A stretch of DNA of 64,000 bases from Rubinisphaera margarita (lineage in GTDB: Bacteria > Planctomycetota > Planctomycetia > Planctomycetales > Planctomycetaceae). Under the pieces are notes generated by a model. It was not told where the DNA came from and searched no databases. It was given only the letters and a program-made list of their open reading frames with translations. Location of the stretch: NCBI RefSeq assembly GCF_022267515.1, contig NZ_JAKFGB010000019.1:124001-188000 (forward strand). Reading direction: 5' to 3'. Below, piece after piece: positions 17,867-26,019 of this stretch. A program made the position numbers and the translations under genes. The first letter of the stretch is position 1, and each line of letters starts with the position of its first letter.

Positions 17867-20263
17867 TCACTCCCCCGATTCCCGAATGATCCGATCATAA
17901 GCCACCCGGGCGTGGTCGTAGGCTGCTTTGGCAGCGGGGCGTTCGGTTTCGTGGATCAGGTTTTGTTTGGAGTCCCAGCAGACGTCGACGGCTCGGCGGC
18001 ACCATTTGGCTGACTTTTTGTTCGCGCGGATCGGGCGGTCGGCGATTTCGACGAAGATCGGGTTTGTGTGAGCCGACGGGAAGATGCGGAGGGCGACCCA
18101 GCTCGATTGTTGCAGCGGGACGTCGAATTCGACCGTTTCGAGATTCCCGTCCGCTTCGATCATTTTCCGGGCGACCGCTTCGCCGTTCACCACGAGTTCG
18201 ACCGGAACCTGCCGCGTGTTGCCGCTGCGGGCGCGTTCGATGTGCCAGTACGGCTTCTGATCGAGCCGTCGCTGACGGATGTCTTCGCGGGGCTCTTCCT
18301 CCAGCAGGGCGGCAACCTCGGCGGAGACTTTGACCGACTGAGCCGCTTCGAGATTCAGCTGGCTGATCGCTCCGTCCGAACCGGGCTCGCCGACCGCGAC
18401 ATCGTTCACGCGGAAGTTCATCAGGTGGCTCATGCCGTCGCCGCAATAACTGCGACCCGCCTTCACGCCCTGCATCCAGTTGTCGAAGGAGAGCGGCTCG
18501 TCGTCATCGAGCTTGACGTAGATGCGTCCCAGGCCGACGCGATCGCCGTAGATGCAGGGGAAGTCGGTTTCACCACTGATGCGGGCCCGGTAGCCGCAGT
18601 TGAGCGTGTGATACCAGATATTCAATTCCCAGACAGCCGGGGTGTCGACCGCCGAGATGAAATCGCAGGCGTCGTGCGTAACGGTCACAATGTATTCGTT
18701 CGCCCCGATCCCATCGAAGGGGGGCATCGCGTAATCGGGCAGCTTGTCGGCGGCTCGGCCGGAGGAGGCGAGCGCCGACTGACGCGTGATCGGAATCCGC
18801 TGTCCGTTCGGGCCGTAGTCGGGGAGAATCAGCCCCCAGCCACTGTGCGAATACCCGACAACTCCCCCCTGCTGCTGGCCCCACTTCAGCACCGGCAGCG
18901 TCCAGCTCGGCCATTGCTCGATGCGGGTCGTGCCGGGGTAGTCGTCCTCTTTCAGTCGCAGCAGACAGAGGTGTCCGGCGTGCGAGGAGGGAAACCCGCT
19001 GACTTCGACATCGTACCGCATCAGATAATTCGGCCGGGAAAGCTCCGACGGCTTGCCTTCGAAGTGCTGCTTCTGCGTGTACCAGCACGGCCCCCAGCTG
19101 AGGACACAACCGACGTTGAGATCCTCCCCCAGAATGTGCCGCATCATGTCGACCGGCATCACCCCTTCGGTTGGACTGTCGTAATGGGCACACCCGGCGG
19201 CATGCACGTGATGATCGCCGGAGTACCAGTGCCGTGCAGCCGGATGAATCCACCGCTCCAGCTCGAAGCGAGCCGTCTGCTCGGGCTGATCCTCCGCGAC
19301 CGTCAACTTCCGCTGCTGCACGCGATACTCGGGCCCGCGCGTCACTTTGATATCGTACTCCCCCGGCGGCAGAAAGACGTGTTCGCCTTCCTCGCGGTAG
19401 ATCTGATTGTGAAAGAAGAAATCGGGAGCCAGCCTGCGAGCCGGGTTCGGGTAGACGCGGCCCAGGGCATCGTAGATTTCAAAAGCCGCCATCGTCGGTT
19501 CGCCATCGACATCGCGAACTTCGAACGTCACCTTCACGGCTGGCTGGCACTGAAAGAGAATCGGCACCTCGCCGCGAAAGCCGAGATCCTGCGTTCCCTG
19601 CCCGACATGAAAGCTGAGCGTCGCTTCCCGCGGCCCGGCGTCGCGGCTGTAGAGTTGAAGAATGCGATACTCCAGCCCGAGCCCCGACAGTCGCGGCTTG
19701 AGCGGCTGTTTGGCGAACAGAGCCACGTCGAGGAATCTCAGCTGAGCCTCGGCAGCCGTAACGAGGTCGGCTTCCTTCTGCGGACTCTGCCGGGCTCCGT
19801 GGCCTTTCTGATAGACCGGCTGCGCCTGCGGGCTTTCGACGATGAGGCTCGGGTTGATGCCGGCTTCGTTGTGCACCTTCACCAGAAACGTCCGCCAGCC
19901 CTGTTGAACCAGCTCTTTCTTTGCCGGCCCTTCCTGCACTTTGACCCGACTTTCCGGATTGATGTGCACGGCGGCAATGCAGTACGGATCGAGCAGATCT
20001 TCAACCTGCCGGGCGGTTTCCAGATCGGAAAGATCACTGGCGAGCACCTTCCGCAACTTCGCCTCATCGGCCGGCTTCAGCGGAGCCCCGACATACGTCA
20101 ACGCATCGAGCAGCCGCTCCGTCGCCGCCACCAAAGGCTGACGAGCCACACTCCCCACCCGAGGCAAACTCTCCTCGGCCAGGAGTGTCGGTTGCAACGC
20201 AGGAGCCAGAAACAAAGCGGCCAGACAGGCCACGAGCAGCAACGGACGGGGGGAACCGATCAT
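17867..20263 (-). CDS. CehA/McbA-family metallohydrolase with PHP-type domain, secreted
   Basis: The 798-residue product has a Sec signal peptide (LLLVACLAALFLAPALQ) from an ATG at 20263. After an N-terminal region of about 190 residues comes a carboxypeptidase-regulatory-like beta domain (PTMAAFEIYDALGRVYPNP) and then the metal-binding PHP-like region: HWYSGDHHVHAAGCAHY near residue 355-370 supplies the HxH pair, with further candidate ligands in VVGYSHSGWG and VTHDACDF. CehA and McbA hydrolyse carbamates, but many relatives are uncharacterised secreted phosphoesterases or amidases, so the substrate is open. The C-terminal part has a second beta-rich domain. Confidence 0.7.
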   Translation of the reverse strand: MIGSPRPLLLVACLAALFLAPALQPTLLAEESLPRVGSVARQPLVAATERLLDALTYVGAPLKPADEAKLRKVLASDLSDLETARQVEDLLDPYCIAAVHINPESRVKVQEGPAKKELVQQGWRTFLVKVHNEAGINPSLIVESPQAQPVYQKGHGARQSPQKEADLVTAAEAQLRFLDVALFAKQPLKPRLSGLGLEYRILQLYSRDAGPREATLSFHVGQGTQDLGFRGEVPILFQCQPAVKVTFEVRDVDGEPTMAAFEIYDALGRVYPNPARRLAPDFFFHNQIYREEGEHVFLPPGEYDIKVTRGPEYRVQQRKLTVAEDQPEQTARFELERWIHPAARHWYSGDHHVHAAGCAHYDSPTEGVMPVDMMRHILGEDLNVGCVLSWGPCWYTQKQHFEGKPSELSRPNYLMRYDVEVSGFPSSHAGHLCLLRLKEDDYPGTTRIEQWPSWTLPVLKWGQQQGGVVGYSHSGWGLILPDYGPNGQRIPITRQSALASSGRAADKLPDYAMPPFDGIGANEYIVTVTHDACDFISAVDTPAVWELNIWYHTLNCGYRARISGETDFPCIYGDRVGLGRIYVKLDDDEPLSFDNWMQGVKAGRSYCGDGMSHLMNFRVNDVAVGEPGSDGAISQLNLEAAQSVKVSAEVAALLEEEPREDIRQRRLDQKPYWHIERARSGNTRQVPVELVVNGEAVARKMIEADGNLETVEFDVPLQQSSWVALRIFPSAHTNPIFVEIADRPIRANKKSAKWCRRAVDVCWDSKQNLIHETERPAAKAAYDHARVAYDRIIRESGE

Positions 20264-20408
20264 GATATCTTCCCTCAACAGGCACGAAGAAGCCAAACGC
20301 CATCCACACGCATCAGAAGGATGTTATACGACGTTCGGGTGGTCGGTCACAAGCGGCGGAGGATGGTAAGACGTGGGATGAGGTCATCGCTTCCGAAGGT
20401 TCGGCTTC

Positions 20409-20813
20409 CTAACGTCGTGTCGCGAAATGATCCCGCCTGACGCGAACAATCATCCCGGCGACGGCCAGGACGGTGATCTGCCAGTAAGCCGTCTGCACAA
20501 ACCCAAATGGCAGACCCGGATTCCCGAATGGCAGATAGAACGAGCGACAGGCCATCCCGAAACCGATTCCCGCAATGGTGATCGATCCGACAAACAGAAC
20601 GAGATCATCGACGGCTGATCCTCGCCCGCTCGCGCAGACAGTCGCAGCCGCAGTGGCCAGATACGGGAAGAGAAGCCCGCCCAATACGAAGAGGTAGGGC
20701 CCCAGCGTTCTGCGGTCCGGCCACGGCGACTTCAGAACGAAAACGGAGATTGTCGCCGGTAACGCAGCCAGCGCGAGAATCACACTGACATTGCGAACCC
20801 TGTGATGCTTCAT
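20409..20813 (-). CDS. Small membrane protein of unknown function
   Basis: The 134-residue product has four hydrophobic helices (NVSVILALAALPATISVFVL, then LGPYLFVLGGLLFPYLATAAATV, then DDLVLFVGSITIAGIGFGMAC, then ITVLAVAGMIVRV). No family is recognised. The start was set at ATG 20813; the frame stays open upstream to 21107, but that part runs through the repeat unit at 20871-21067 and is not protein-like. Confidence 0.55.
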   Translation of the reverse strand: MKHHRVRNVSVILALAALPATISVFVLKSPWPDRRTLGPYLFVLGGLLFPYLATAAATVCASGRGSAVDDLVLFVGSITIAGIGFGMACRSFYLPFGNPGLPFGFVQTAYWQITVLAVAGMIVRVRRDHFATRR

Positions 20814-20870
20814 AATTCTGGCCGACTGCAGCCGAAAGGAATCACCGCTGCAACTTGTAGACACAAAACA

Positions 20871-21067
20871 TCCCAACAACCTCACCAGCCTGGGCAGTTC
20901 CCAAGGCCCCCCAAACTCCATACGGACTCGGCTCGGTCGCACAGCCGGCAGCAATATCGCCACCCGCTTGCCGCAAAATGAGAATGGACGCATCATGGAC
21001 AGAAGTCCGTCAATGGGCCACTGCTTGTTGCTCCGCAACCCGGAGATAAACCTCCGGGCCATCCCGC
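20871..21067. repeat. Repeat unit A (DUF1559 scar plus multi-hairpin element)
   Basis: This is the first of four related units. On the minus strand 20871-20939 matches the last 22 or so codons of the intact DUF1559 gene at 24875; 20940-20965 matches the part of that gene that encodes LLLPAVQ; then comes the hairpin element GGACGCATCATGGACAGAAG... ending in GGGCCATCCC. It lacks the left portion that units B and C have. Identity to B and C is above about 90 percent by eye. The small gene region that follows starts directly at its end. Confidence 0.8.
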
Positions 21068-21069
21068 GG

Positions 21070-21396
21070 TCTGATATTCCAGAGGTTAATGCCATCACTG
21101 GTGGCAAGCCTGTTCAGTTTGTGAATGGTCGCCCGGTCTTCACGCCTTGGTCGAAGGGGCAGATCAAATTCAAGCCGGGACAGCTTGATGGCTCACAAGC
21201 TGATTTCAATGCAGTGTATGACTACATTGCCAAGCAAAAGGGCTTGTCGAGTCGAAATGCCGCTAAGAACTATCTGCGAGATGCTGGCCTCACTCCTCAC
21301 CACTTGGACAACACAACAATCCAGTTGATCCCGTCCGATCTTCATGGAAACATTCCACACATCGGTTCGGCGTCGGACCTTCGAGGAGGATTCTAA
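21070..21396 (+). pseudogene. Orphan polymorphic-toxin C-terminal nuclease tip (HNH/EndoVII-like)
   Basis: About 108 codons encode a domain that looks like the detachable C-terminal tip of a polymorphic toxin: a junction-type lead (GKPVQFVNGRPVFTPWSKGQ) followed by LTPHHLDNTTIQLIPSDLHGNIPHIGS, which has the paired histidines and downstream NxxH/LHGN pattern of the HNH/Endonuclease VII (LHH/WHH-type) DNase toxins. No start codon or ribosome site precedes it; the frame simply runs in from repeat unit A. It is therefore a displaced, start-less tip rather than a complete gene, like orphan toxin modules in Rhs/CDI loci. The immunity gene begins 1 bp after its stop. Family assignment is by motif only. 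Confidence 0.7.
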
Positions 21397-21397
21397 A

Positions 21398-21913
21398 ATG
21401 GCTTTCGACAAACTTTCACGACTTGGGCCACGATTGCTTGGTGAGAAGTCCAGCGACTCAGAAGGTGCAATCAAATCAGCGGAGCAAGTTCTACCGATTT
21501 CGGACAGCTATCGAGAGATGCTGCTGACATTTGGAGGTGCAGTTGTCTTCGACAATGGGGCGAAGTTTGCATCAGATGAGAAGTCGCCTCTGAATGACAA
21601 AGATGGCTACCAGAGCCTTGAAGTTCTTTATGGCTTGGGCAATGGAAAGAACAGAATTGAGCAGAAAGCTGCACAATATGCTGGTGAACTGCCAACCTCA
21701 TTTGTGCCCATTGGTGAATCGTCGGGTGGGAACTTGATCTGCGTTGATGGTGATGGAGCCGTTCATCTGTGGGACCATGAAAGCCAACGAGGTGAAGGGA
21801 CATGGCGGATTGCAGCTTCCATTGACGAATTCGTGAATCGGCTTGAACCGGATGATTCGGAAATCGGCAGCACCGAAGGAATCATCGAATCGGAATCATT
21901 CCTTGACTTCTAG
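21398..21913 (+). CDS. SUKH/SMI1-KNR4 family immunity protein
   Basis: The 171-residue protein fits the SMI1/KNR4 (SUKH) superfamily, the most common immunity family against polymorphic nuclease toxins: EQVLPISDSYREMLLTFGGAV, then SLEVLYGLGNGKNRIE, FVPIGESSGGNLICVDGDG and VHLWDHESQR, and SIDEFVNRLEPDD. It would bind and neutralise the nuclease encoded just upstream. A strong GAGGAGGA site precedes ATG 21398, and the toxin stop lies 1 bp before it, so the pair would be translated together. The sequence is AT-richer than the flanking planctomycete genes. The stop codon overlaps the end of the Pro/Lys-rich pseudogene on the opposite strand. Confidence 0.85.
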   Translation: MAFDKLSRLGPRLLGEKSSDSEGAIKSAEQVLPISDSYREMLLTFGGAVVFDNGAKFASDEKSPLNDKDGYQSLEVLYGLGNGKNRIEQKAAQYAGELPTSFVPIGESSGGNLICVDGDGAVHLWDHESQRGEGTWRIAASIDEFVNRLEPDDSEIGSTEGIIESESFLDF

Positions 21914-22167
21914 TTCTTCGGCTTCTGCATCACGATCTTCGCAGGCTGTGCCGGTTTGAAGGGTTGCAGCTTGGCCGGTTGAGCAGGCTTCCACGGCTTG
22001 AACACCGGCACGCCTGTTGGCGGCGGCTTGGGCTTCTTGCTCAAGCTCTTGTTGACCGCTGAATCCCGTGGCAGCGGGTTCGCTGGTGACATTCCTTTGA
22101 GCCTGCCACCAGCGTTGAGCAATAAGCCTTCCAGTTGCTGCCGCTCTGTCAGCCATTCGTGAAAGCG
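21910..22167 (-). pseudogene. Degenerate copy of Pro/Lys-rich small gene
   Basis: In frame with the intact gene at 23083-23355, this stretch reads FHEWLTERQQLEGLLLN, then NPLPRDSAVNKSLSKKPKPP and ends FKPAQPAKIVMQKPKN. The initiator is gone: the codons before FHEWL include TAG, and the LWLNDKNAVI block is replaced by unrelated sequence. It forms the left end of repeat unit B. Confidence 0.7.
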
Positions 22168-22334
22168 CTACTGCCAATATCTATGGTGATATTGGTGGCT
22201 TTCCCGTGCGTGCGTGAGCGGATGCGGTGGCATAAAGAAGAAGCAATCAGTGAAGCCGATGCAGGAACTGGGGCAACCACCTCTCGCGCCAACTTTTTCG
22301 TCTTGAGTAGTTGGAGTGATCGGTTGTTATATCC

Positions 22335-22556
22335 TTGGCCACAGAACGGGCTCAAAACTCTCCAACGACTTCCCCAGCCTGGGCTGTTCCCAGGACTCCC
22401 CAGACTCCATACGGACTCGGCTCGGTCGCACAGCCGGCAGCAATATCGCCACCCGCTTGCCGCGAATTGAGAATGGACGCATCATGGACAGAAGTCCGTC
22501 AATGGGCGACTGCTTGTTGCTCCGCAACCCGGAGATAAACCTCCGGGCCATCCCGC
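22335..22556. repeat. Repeat unit B, right part
   Basis: From TGGCCACAGAAC at 22338 this matches the downstream flank and tail of the DUF1559 gene (24865-24951), then the fragment homologous to 25776-25800, then the hairpin element homologous to 26020-26108. With the pseudogene at 21910 and the spacer starting GCATAAAGAAGAAG, the full unit B spans about 21910-22556 and is nearly collinear with unit C. Confidence 0.85.
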
Positions 22557-22609
22557 CGGAACCGTCAGCGACTTGTTGCCTATTGATTTGTTTACTGGAA
22601 GATAGTGAC

Positions 22610-23050
22610 ATGACTACATTCCGAGCGATTGACTTTAGAGATAGAAAGCGTGACCCCAAGTGGGAGCGAGAATTGTCTGATTGGCTTCGGCAGCAGCCAG
22701 AGAGCCGTAGAGTCGAGTTCTTGCTGGAATTGGTGAACTACCAAGTTCTTGTAGCTCTTCAACTCGCAAGCCAGACACTGGAATCACGTAAATCGCTCGT
22801 TGAGCTACTAGAATATGCGGTGACGACAAGCGACGCTTCATCCATCAGATACTGGCTTGAGTCGTTGGTTCCTCGTCTCGGATTTCGTCGGTCGTCTGAT
22901 GTCCTTTTGCGTCTGGCAAGTTCCTATCCCGAGGGTGTTGATAAAGCGTTTTATTGGATGCCTCGATTTGCGTCATCGGAAAAGGACCAAGAGAAGCTTC
23001 AAGAGCTGCGTTGCATTCTGGAGTCGAACCAAGATGACTCGGATGCGTAA
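22610..23050 (+). CDS. Unknown helical protein in immunity-gene position
   Basis: The 146-residue product is not recognised. It is predicted all-helical and soluble, with repeats of charged and leucine-rich segments (REFLLELVNYQVLVALQLASQ-like helices, then SIRYWLESLVPRLGF), which would suit a HEAT-like small scaffold. Its position between two repeat units, its length, its lower G+C and its acidic C-terminus (ESNQDDSDA) match those of the neighbouring immunity genes, so an orphan immunity role is inferred. The ATG at 22610 follows GGAAGATAGTG. The open frame continues upstream to 22316, but that part lies in repeat unit B. Confidence 0.6.
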   Translation: MTTFRAIDFRDRKRDPKWERELSDWLRQQPESRRVEFLLELVNYQVLVALQLASQTLESRKSLVELLEYAVTTSDASSIRYWLESLVPRLGFRRSSDVLLRLASSYPEGVDKAFYWMPRFASSEKDQEKLQELRCILESNQDDSDA

Positions 23051-23082
23051 GAGATGAATGTAAGTTGGGCTTGTTGTCGGAA

Positions 23083-23355
23083 TCACCCTGCCGTTGGCTT
23101 CTGCATCACGATCTTCGCAGGCTCAGCCGGTTTGAATGGCTGGAGCTTGGCCGGTTGAGCAGGCTTCCACGGCTGGAACACCGGCACGCCTGACGGCGGT
23201 TGCTTTGGCTTTTTGCTCAAGCTCTTGTTGACCGCTGAATCCTTCGGCAACGGATTCATCTTCGCCAGCCGGATCACTGCATTCTTGTCATTGAGCCAAA
23301 GCCCTTCGCATTGCCGCCGCTCTCGCTCTGCCAGCCATTCGTGAAACGTCTTCAT
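23083..23355 (-). CDS. Pro/Lys-rich small conserved protein (intact copy)
   Basis: The 90-residue product starts MKTFHEWLAERERRQCEGLW, continues LNDKNAVIRLAKMNPLPK and ends in a basic, proline-rich tail with repeated PVFQPWKP / AKLQPFKPAEPAK motifs. Short proteins with a FHEWL ... GLWLNDKNAVIG ... PLP pattern occur in planctomycetes, function unknown; the tail suggests nucleic-acid or polymer binding. Two further copies, one degenerate (21910-22167) and one truncated (24634-24765), sit at the same place in the neighbouring repeat units. Confidence 0.6.
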   Translation of the reverse strand: MKTFHEWLAERERRQCEGLWLNDKNAVIRLAKMNPLPKDSAVNKSLSKKPKQPPSGVPVFQPWKPAQPAKLQPFKPAEPAKIVMQKPTAG

Positions 23356-23512
23356 GCTGGTATCTACGCCGCTCGCTGACGGCTTTCCCGAACGCGCGTG
23401 AGCGTTTGGCTTCTGCATAAAGAAGAAGAACCTGGCGAAGCGTATGCAGGGGCGGCCAACTCTCGCGACAGCTTTTACGTCTTGAGTAGACAGAGTGATC
23501 GGTTGTTACATC

Positions 23513-23735
23513 CTTGGCCACAGAACGGGCTCAAAACTCTCCAACGACCTCCCCGGCCTGGGCAGTTCCCAGGGCTCCCCAAACTCCGTACGGACTCGGC
23601 TCGGTCGCACAGCCGGCAGCAATATCGCCACCCGCTTGCCGCGAATTGAGAATGGACGCATCATGGACAGAAATCCGTCCATGGGCCACTGCCTGTTGCT
23701 GCGCAACCCGGAGATAAACCTCCGGGCCATCCCGC
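23513..23735. repeat. Repeat unit C, right part
   Basis: This is collinear with unit B: the DUF1559 tail from 23515, the internal fragment after CTCGGTCG, then the hairpin element ending GGGCCATCCCGC at 23735. With the gene at 23083 and the spacer from GCATAAAGAAGAAG at 23416, the whole unit runs about 23083-23735. Differences from B are mostly single substitutions. Confidence 0.85.
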
Positions 23736-23766
23736 GAAACTTCTTTGGAATTAGCCGGTAAGAACT

Positions 23767-24282
23767 ATGTCGAACGCACAAATAGACGAAATGTATGACG
23801 CAATTTATGACAGTGATTGCGAAAAGATCGATGCCTTAGTTGGTGCCGGTCTGAGCGTGGATACGAGAGTTGAAGGTGACCAATGGAATTTCTTACACAT
23901 GGCTTTGGTATCTGTCACGATTCCTCCCGATCCGAATGTGGTGCGGCATCTAATTGGCCTTGGCGTTGATGTGAACGCACGAGACAGGAAAATGTGGACG
24001 CCATTGCATTTTGCAGTTCGCACGAAGAACTGCACCGTCGTCAAAATGTTGGTCGAAGCTGGGGCAGAGATTGACTCTGTGAATGACGAGGGGATCACCC
24101 CACTTCATCAGTGTCTTCTTGAGCAGTCATGCAATCTTGATGTGGTTGAGATGTTGTTGGTTGCGGGGGCTGACCCAGACAATGACCGGGGCGGCGGAAC
24201 CGTAAGAAACTATGCCAACGCCGTTTCACGTCCAGAGACCGGTGCGATCCTTGAATTGCTTGACAAGTACGCAAAGAAGTGA
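23767..24282 (+). CDS. Ankyrin-repeat protein, probable immunity protein
   Basis: The 171-residue cytoplasmic protein consists of about four ankyrin repeats: DEMYDAIYDSDCEKIDALVGAG, then HLIGLGVDVNARDRKMWTPLHFA, then MLVEAGAEIDSVNDEGITPLH, then MLLVAGADPDNDRG. Short ankyrin proteins are a known class of immunity proteins in polymorphic toxin arrays, which agrees with the setting here. ATG 23767 follows repeat unit C by 31 bp. The next gene starts 14 bp after its stop, so the two are probably co-transcribed. No toxin partner is present. Confidence 0.8.
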   Translation: MSNAQIDEMYDAIYDSDCEKIDALVGAGLSVDTRVEGDQWNFLHMALVSVTIPPDPNVVRHLIGLGVDVNARDRKMWTPLHFAVRTKNCTVVKMLVEAGAEIDSVNDEGITPLHQCLLEQSCNLDVVEMLLVAGADPDNDRGGGTVRNYANAVSRPETGAILELLDKYAKK

Positions 24283-24296
24283 CACATGAGAGGCAA

Positions 24297-24623
24297 ATGA
24301 AGTACTTTTACTATGACGCTGCTACTGGCCGTGGCATTCAATCAGCAGCAGCGATAGAAGGCCACGCCGAGGACATTTTGGCAGCTTGGAATGCGCTGTC
24401 TCGACGGGCAGGTTCTTTTCTGGGTATTCACTGCCCAACGGGAGCCGCAGTGCAATTCATGTGGGATGATTCGGATTCGACTACCATTGATCTTCCGTCC
24501 CCCACAAAAGGTGGATCGATGACGAAAACATCGTCGTTTGAGGAATGCGGCGGCGTCATTACAGATATCTGCGCCGGTGGTGACCCTGAGAGAATACAGG
24601 GGCTTGAGTTCGTGAAATGGTAA
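24297..24623 (+). CDS. Small protein, possible Imm1-like immunity protein
   Basis: The 108-residue product ends with a pattern (DLPSPTKGGSMTKTSSFEEC, then GLEFVKW) that reminds me of the Imm1 immunity family, where a D(L/I)P...GGS block and a final aromatic-rich stretch are conserved; this is a tentative reading. The ATG at 24297 has GAGAGG before it; a GTG at 24279 overlaps the ankyrin gene stop and is less likely. The stop is followed 10 bp later by the truncated Pro/Lys-rich copy on the other strand. Confidence 0.55.
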   Translation: MKYFYYDAATGRGIQSAAAIEGHAEDILAAWNALSRRAGSFLGIHCPTGAAVQFMWDDSDSTTIDLPSPTKGGSMTKTSSFEECGGVITDICAGGDPERIQGLEFVKW

Positions 24624-24633
24624 GCTGGTGCTG

Positions 24634-24765
24634 TCACACCTTCGGCTTCCGCATCACGATCTTCGCAGGCTGAGCCGGTTTGAATGGTTGCACCTTGGCA
24701 GTTTCCGCAGGCTTCCACGGCTTGAACACCGGCACGGCTGCTGGCAATGGCTTGGGCTTCGGCAT
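24634..24765 (-). pseudogene. Truncated third copy of Pro/Lys-rich small gene
   Basis: Only the basic tail remains (MPKPKPLPAAVPVFKPWKP, then AKVQPFKPAQPAKIVMRKPK). The FHEWL and LNDKNAV blocks are missing: the sequence jumps from the tail straight into the GCATAAAGAAAAAG spacer that in units B and C lies upstream of the whole gene. It marks the left end of unit D, which is continuous with the intact DUF1559 gene. Confidence 0.65.
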
Positions 24766-24874
24766 AAAGAAAAAGAACCGGGCGAAGCCGATGCAGGGGG
24801 CGGCCAACTCTCACGACAGCTTCTTCGTCTTGAGGAGATAGAGTGATCGTTACATCCTTGACCACAGAACAGGC

Positions 24875-25885
24875 TCAAAACTCTCCAACGACCTCACCGG
24901 CCTGGGCAGTTCCCAAGGCCCCCCAAACTCCATAGGGACTCGGCTCGGTCGCCGTAAGTGTCGCCGGCGGCAGCGGTGTCGACTGATTCCCTGCGTCAAT
25001 ATTCTCCCCAATAAACCGCACCGCCCCATCCCCCATTAACGCATTGACCCCTCCACGGTGATAACTGGTCGGCGTGTGATAAATCCCGCAGCTTGGGCTA
25101 TTCGGGGGAAGGTGAGTTGAAACCGTCTCTCCGCCGAATTCAGGTCCGGAAGCCCAGTGACGACCATTCCCGATATCCGAATAGCTCGCCGAGGAAGTCC
25201 GGCAGGCTTGCGGGTTCGGTGCAGCGAATTGTCTGAAGGTTCCCAACGGCTCGTCAGGGCCTTGGTACATCACTCGTTCCGACATAAAGAGAGTATTTGA
25301 TAATCCATCGGTGATATCCCGAAACTTATTGGTGTGGCCGCTGTTTCGTGCAGCAAAAGGTGACCGAGTGGGGACTGAGAGGGAAAGGTAGTCGTCTCCA
25401 CAACTGAAATGATACGAACGGGGCGGGCCTCCAGATACTGGAGCAGTCACTTCAGTCGCCGGTGGTCCTAACGGGCATGTTGGGCACAGTAGAATTGCTG
25501 GAGTGGCGTCCGGATGTGGAAAATTCACATGATAGGCAGGCCCGCCTTGGCCGGGAGCCGATGCGATTTGGTCCCAAAGAGCCTGCTGTTCGAAGAACGG
25601 AAGGAGCATTACGATGCCGCTGAGTCGACCATTATTGTCCCATGATCCGTTGTCCGTACCGCCGGCGGCGGGGGGCAGGGTTCGATGCGTCGATTCATAG
25701 TTATGAATCGCCAGTCCCAACTGCTTGAGATTGTTCTTGCATTGCATCCGTCGGGCTGCTTCGCGGGCCTGTTGCACAGCCGGCAGCAACAGCGCCACCA
25801 GGATCGCGATCACGGCGATCACGACAAGGAGTTCGATAAGCGTGAATCCGCTTCGATCGCGGCGGGAGACTATCTCATGCGGCAT
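24875..25885 (-). CDS. DUF1559 prepilin-like protein (intact donor of the repeat scars)
   Basis: The 336-residue product starts with a basic leader and prepilin helix (SGFTLIELLVVIAVIAILVA), then LLLPAVQQAREAARRMQCKN and has the C-terminal motifs DGLSNTLFMSERV, SYHRGGVNALMGDGAVRFIG and AGEVVGEF. It is a pilin-like exported protein of unknown surface role. Pieces of its 3' end and 5' end are what the repeat units A-C carry. The start ATG at 25885 gives a leader of normal length. Confidence 0.92.
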   Translation of the reverse strand: MPHEIVSRRDRSGFTLIELLVVIAVIAILVALLLPAVQQAREAARRMQCKNNLKQLGLAIHNYESTHRTLPPAAGGTDNGSWDNNGRLSGIVMLLPFFEQQALWDQIASAPGQGGPAYHVNFPHPDATPAILLCPTCPLGPPATEVTAPVSGGPPRSYHFSCGDDYLSLSVPTRSPFAARNSGHTNKFRDITDGLSNTLFMSERVMYQGPDEPLGTFRQFAAPNPQACRTSSASYSDIGNGRHWASGPEFGGETVSTHLPPNSPSCGIYHTPTSYHRGGVNALMGDGAVRFIGENIDAGNQSTPLPPATLTATEPSPYGVWGALGTAQAGEVVGEF

Positions 25886-26019
25886 GATGGGGAGCAAAAG
25901 AAAAGTGGGGTTGTCGGGACGAGAACTTCCGTCCACCTTAGATCGCAGAACGCCCCCTCGCAACTCCCACGGCGGTACGGCACAACCTTAAGCCCGATCT
26001 CCCACACCTTGCTTCACAT

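Noticed and set aside
18068..20440. Long plus-strand open frame (790 codons)
   Set aside because: It is the antisense of the PHP-hydrolase gene. It lacks a ribosome site, is rich in Arg/His/Asp as high-G+C shadow frames are, and shows no family motif.
20814..21107. N-terminal extension of the small membrane protein
   Set aside because: The open frame continues, but the sequence belongs to repeat unit A, which is also found where no such gene follows.
22316..22609. N-terminal extension of the unknown immunity-position gene
   Set aside because: It reads through repeat unit B; an ATG with a plausible ribosome site exists at 22610.
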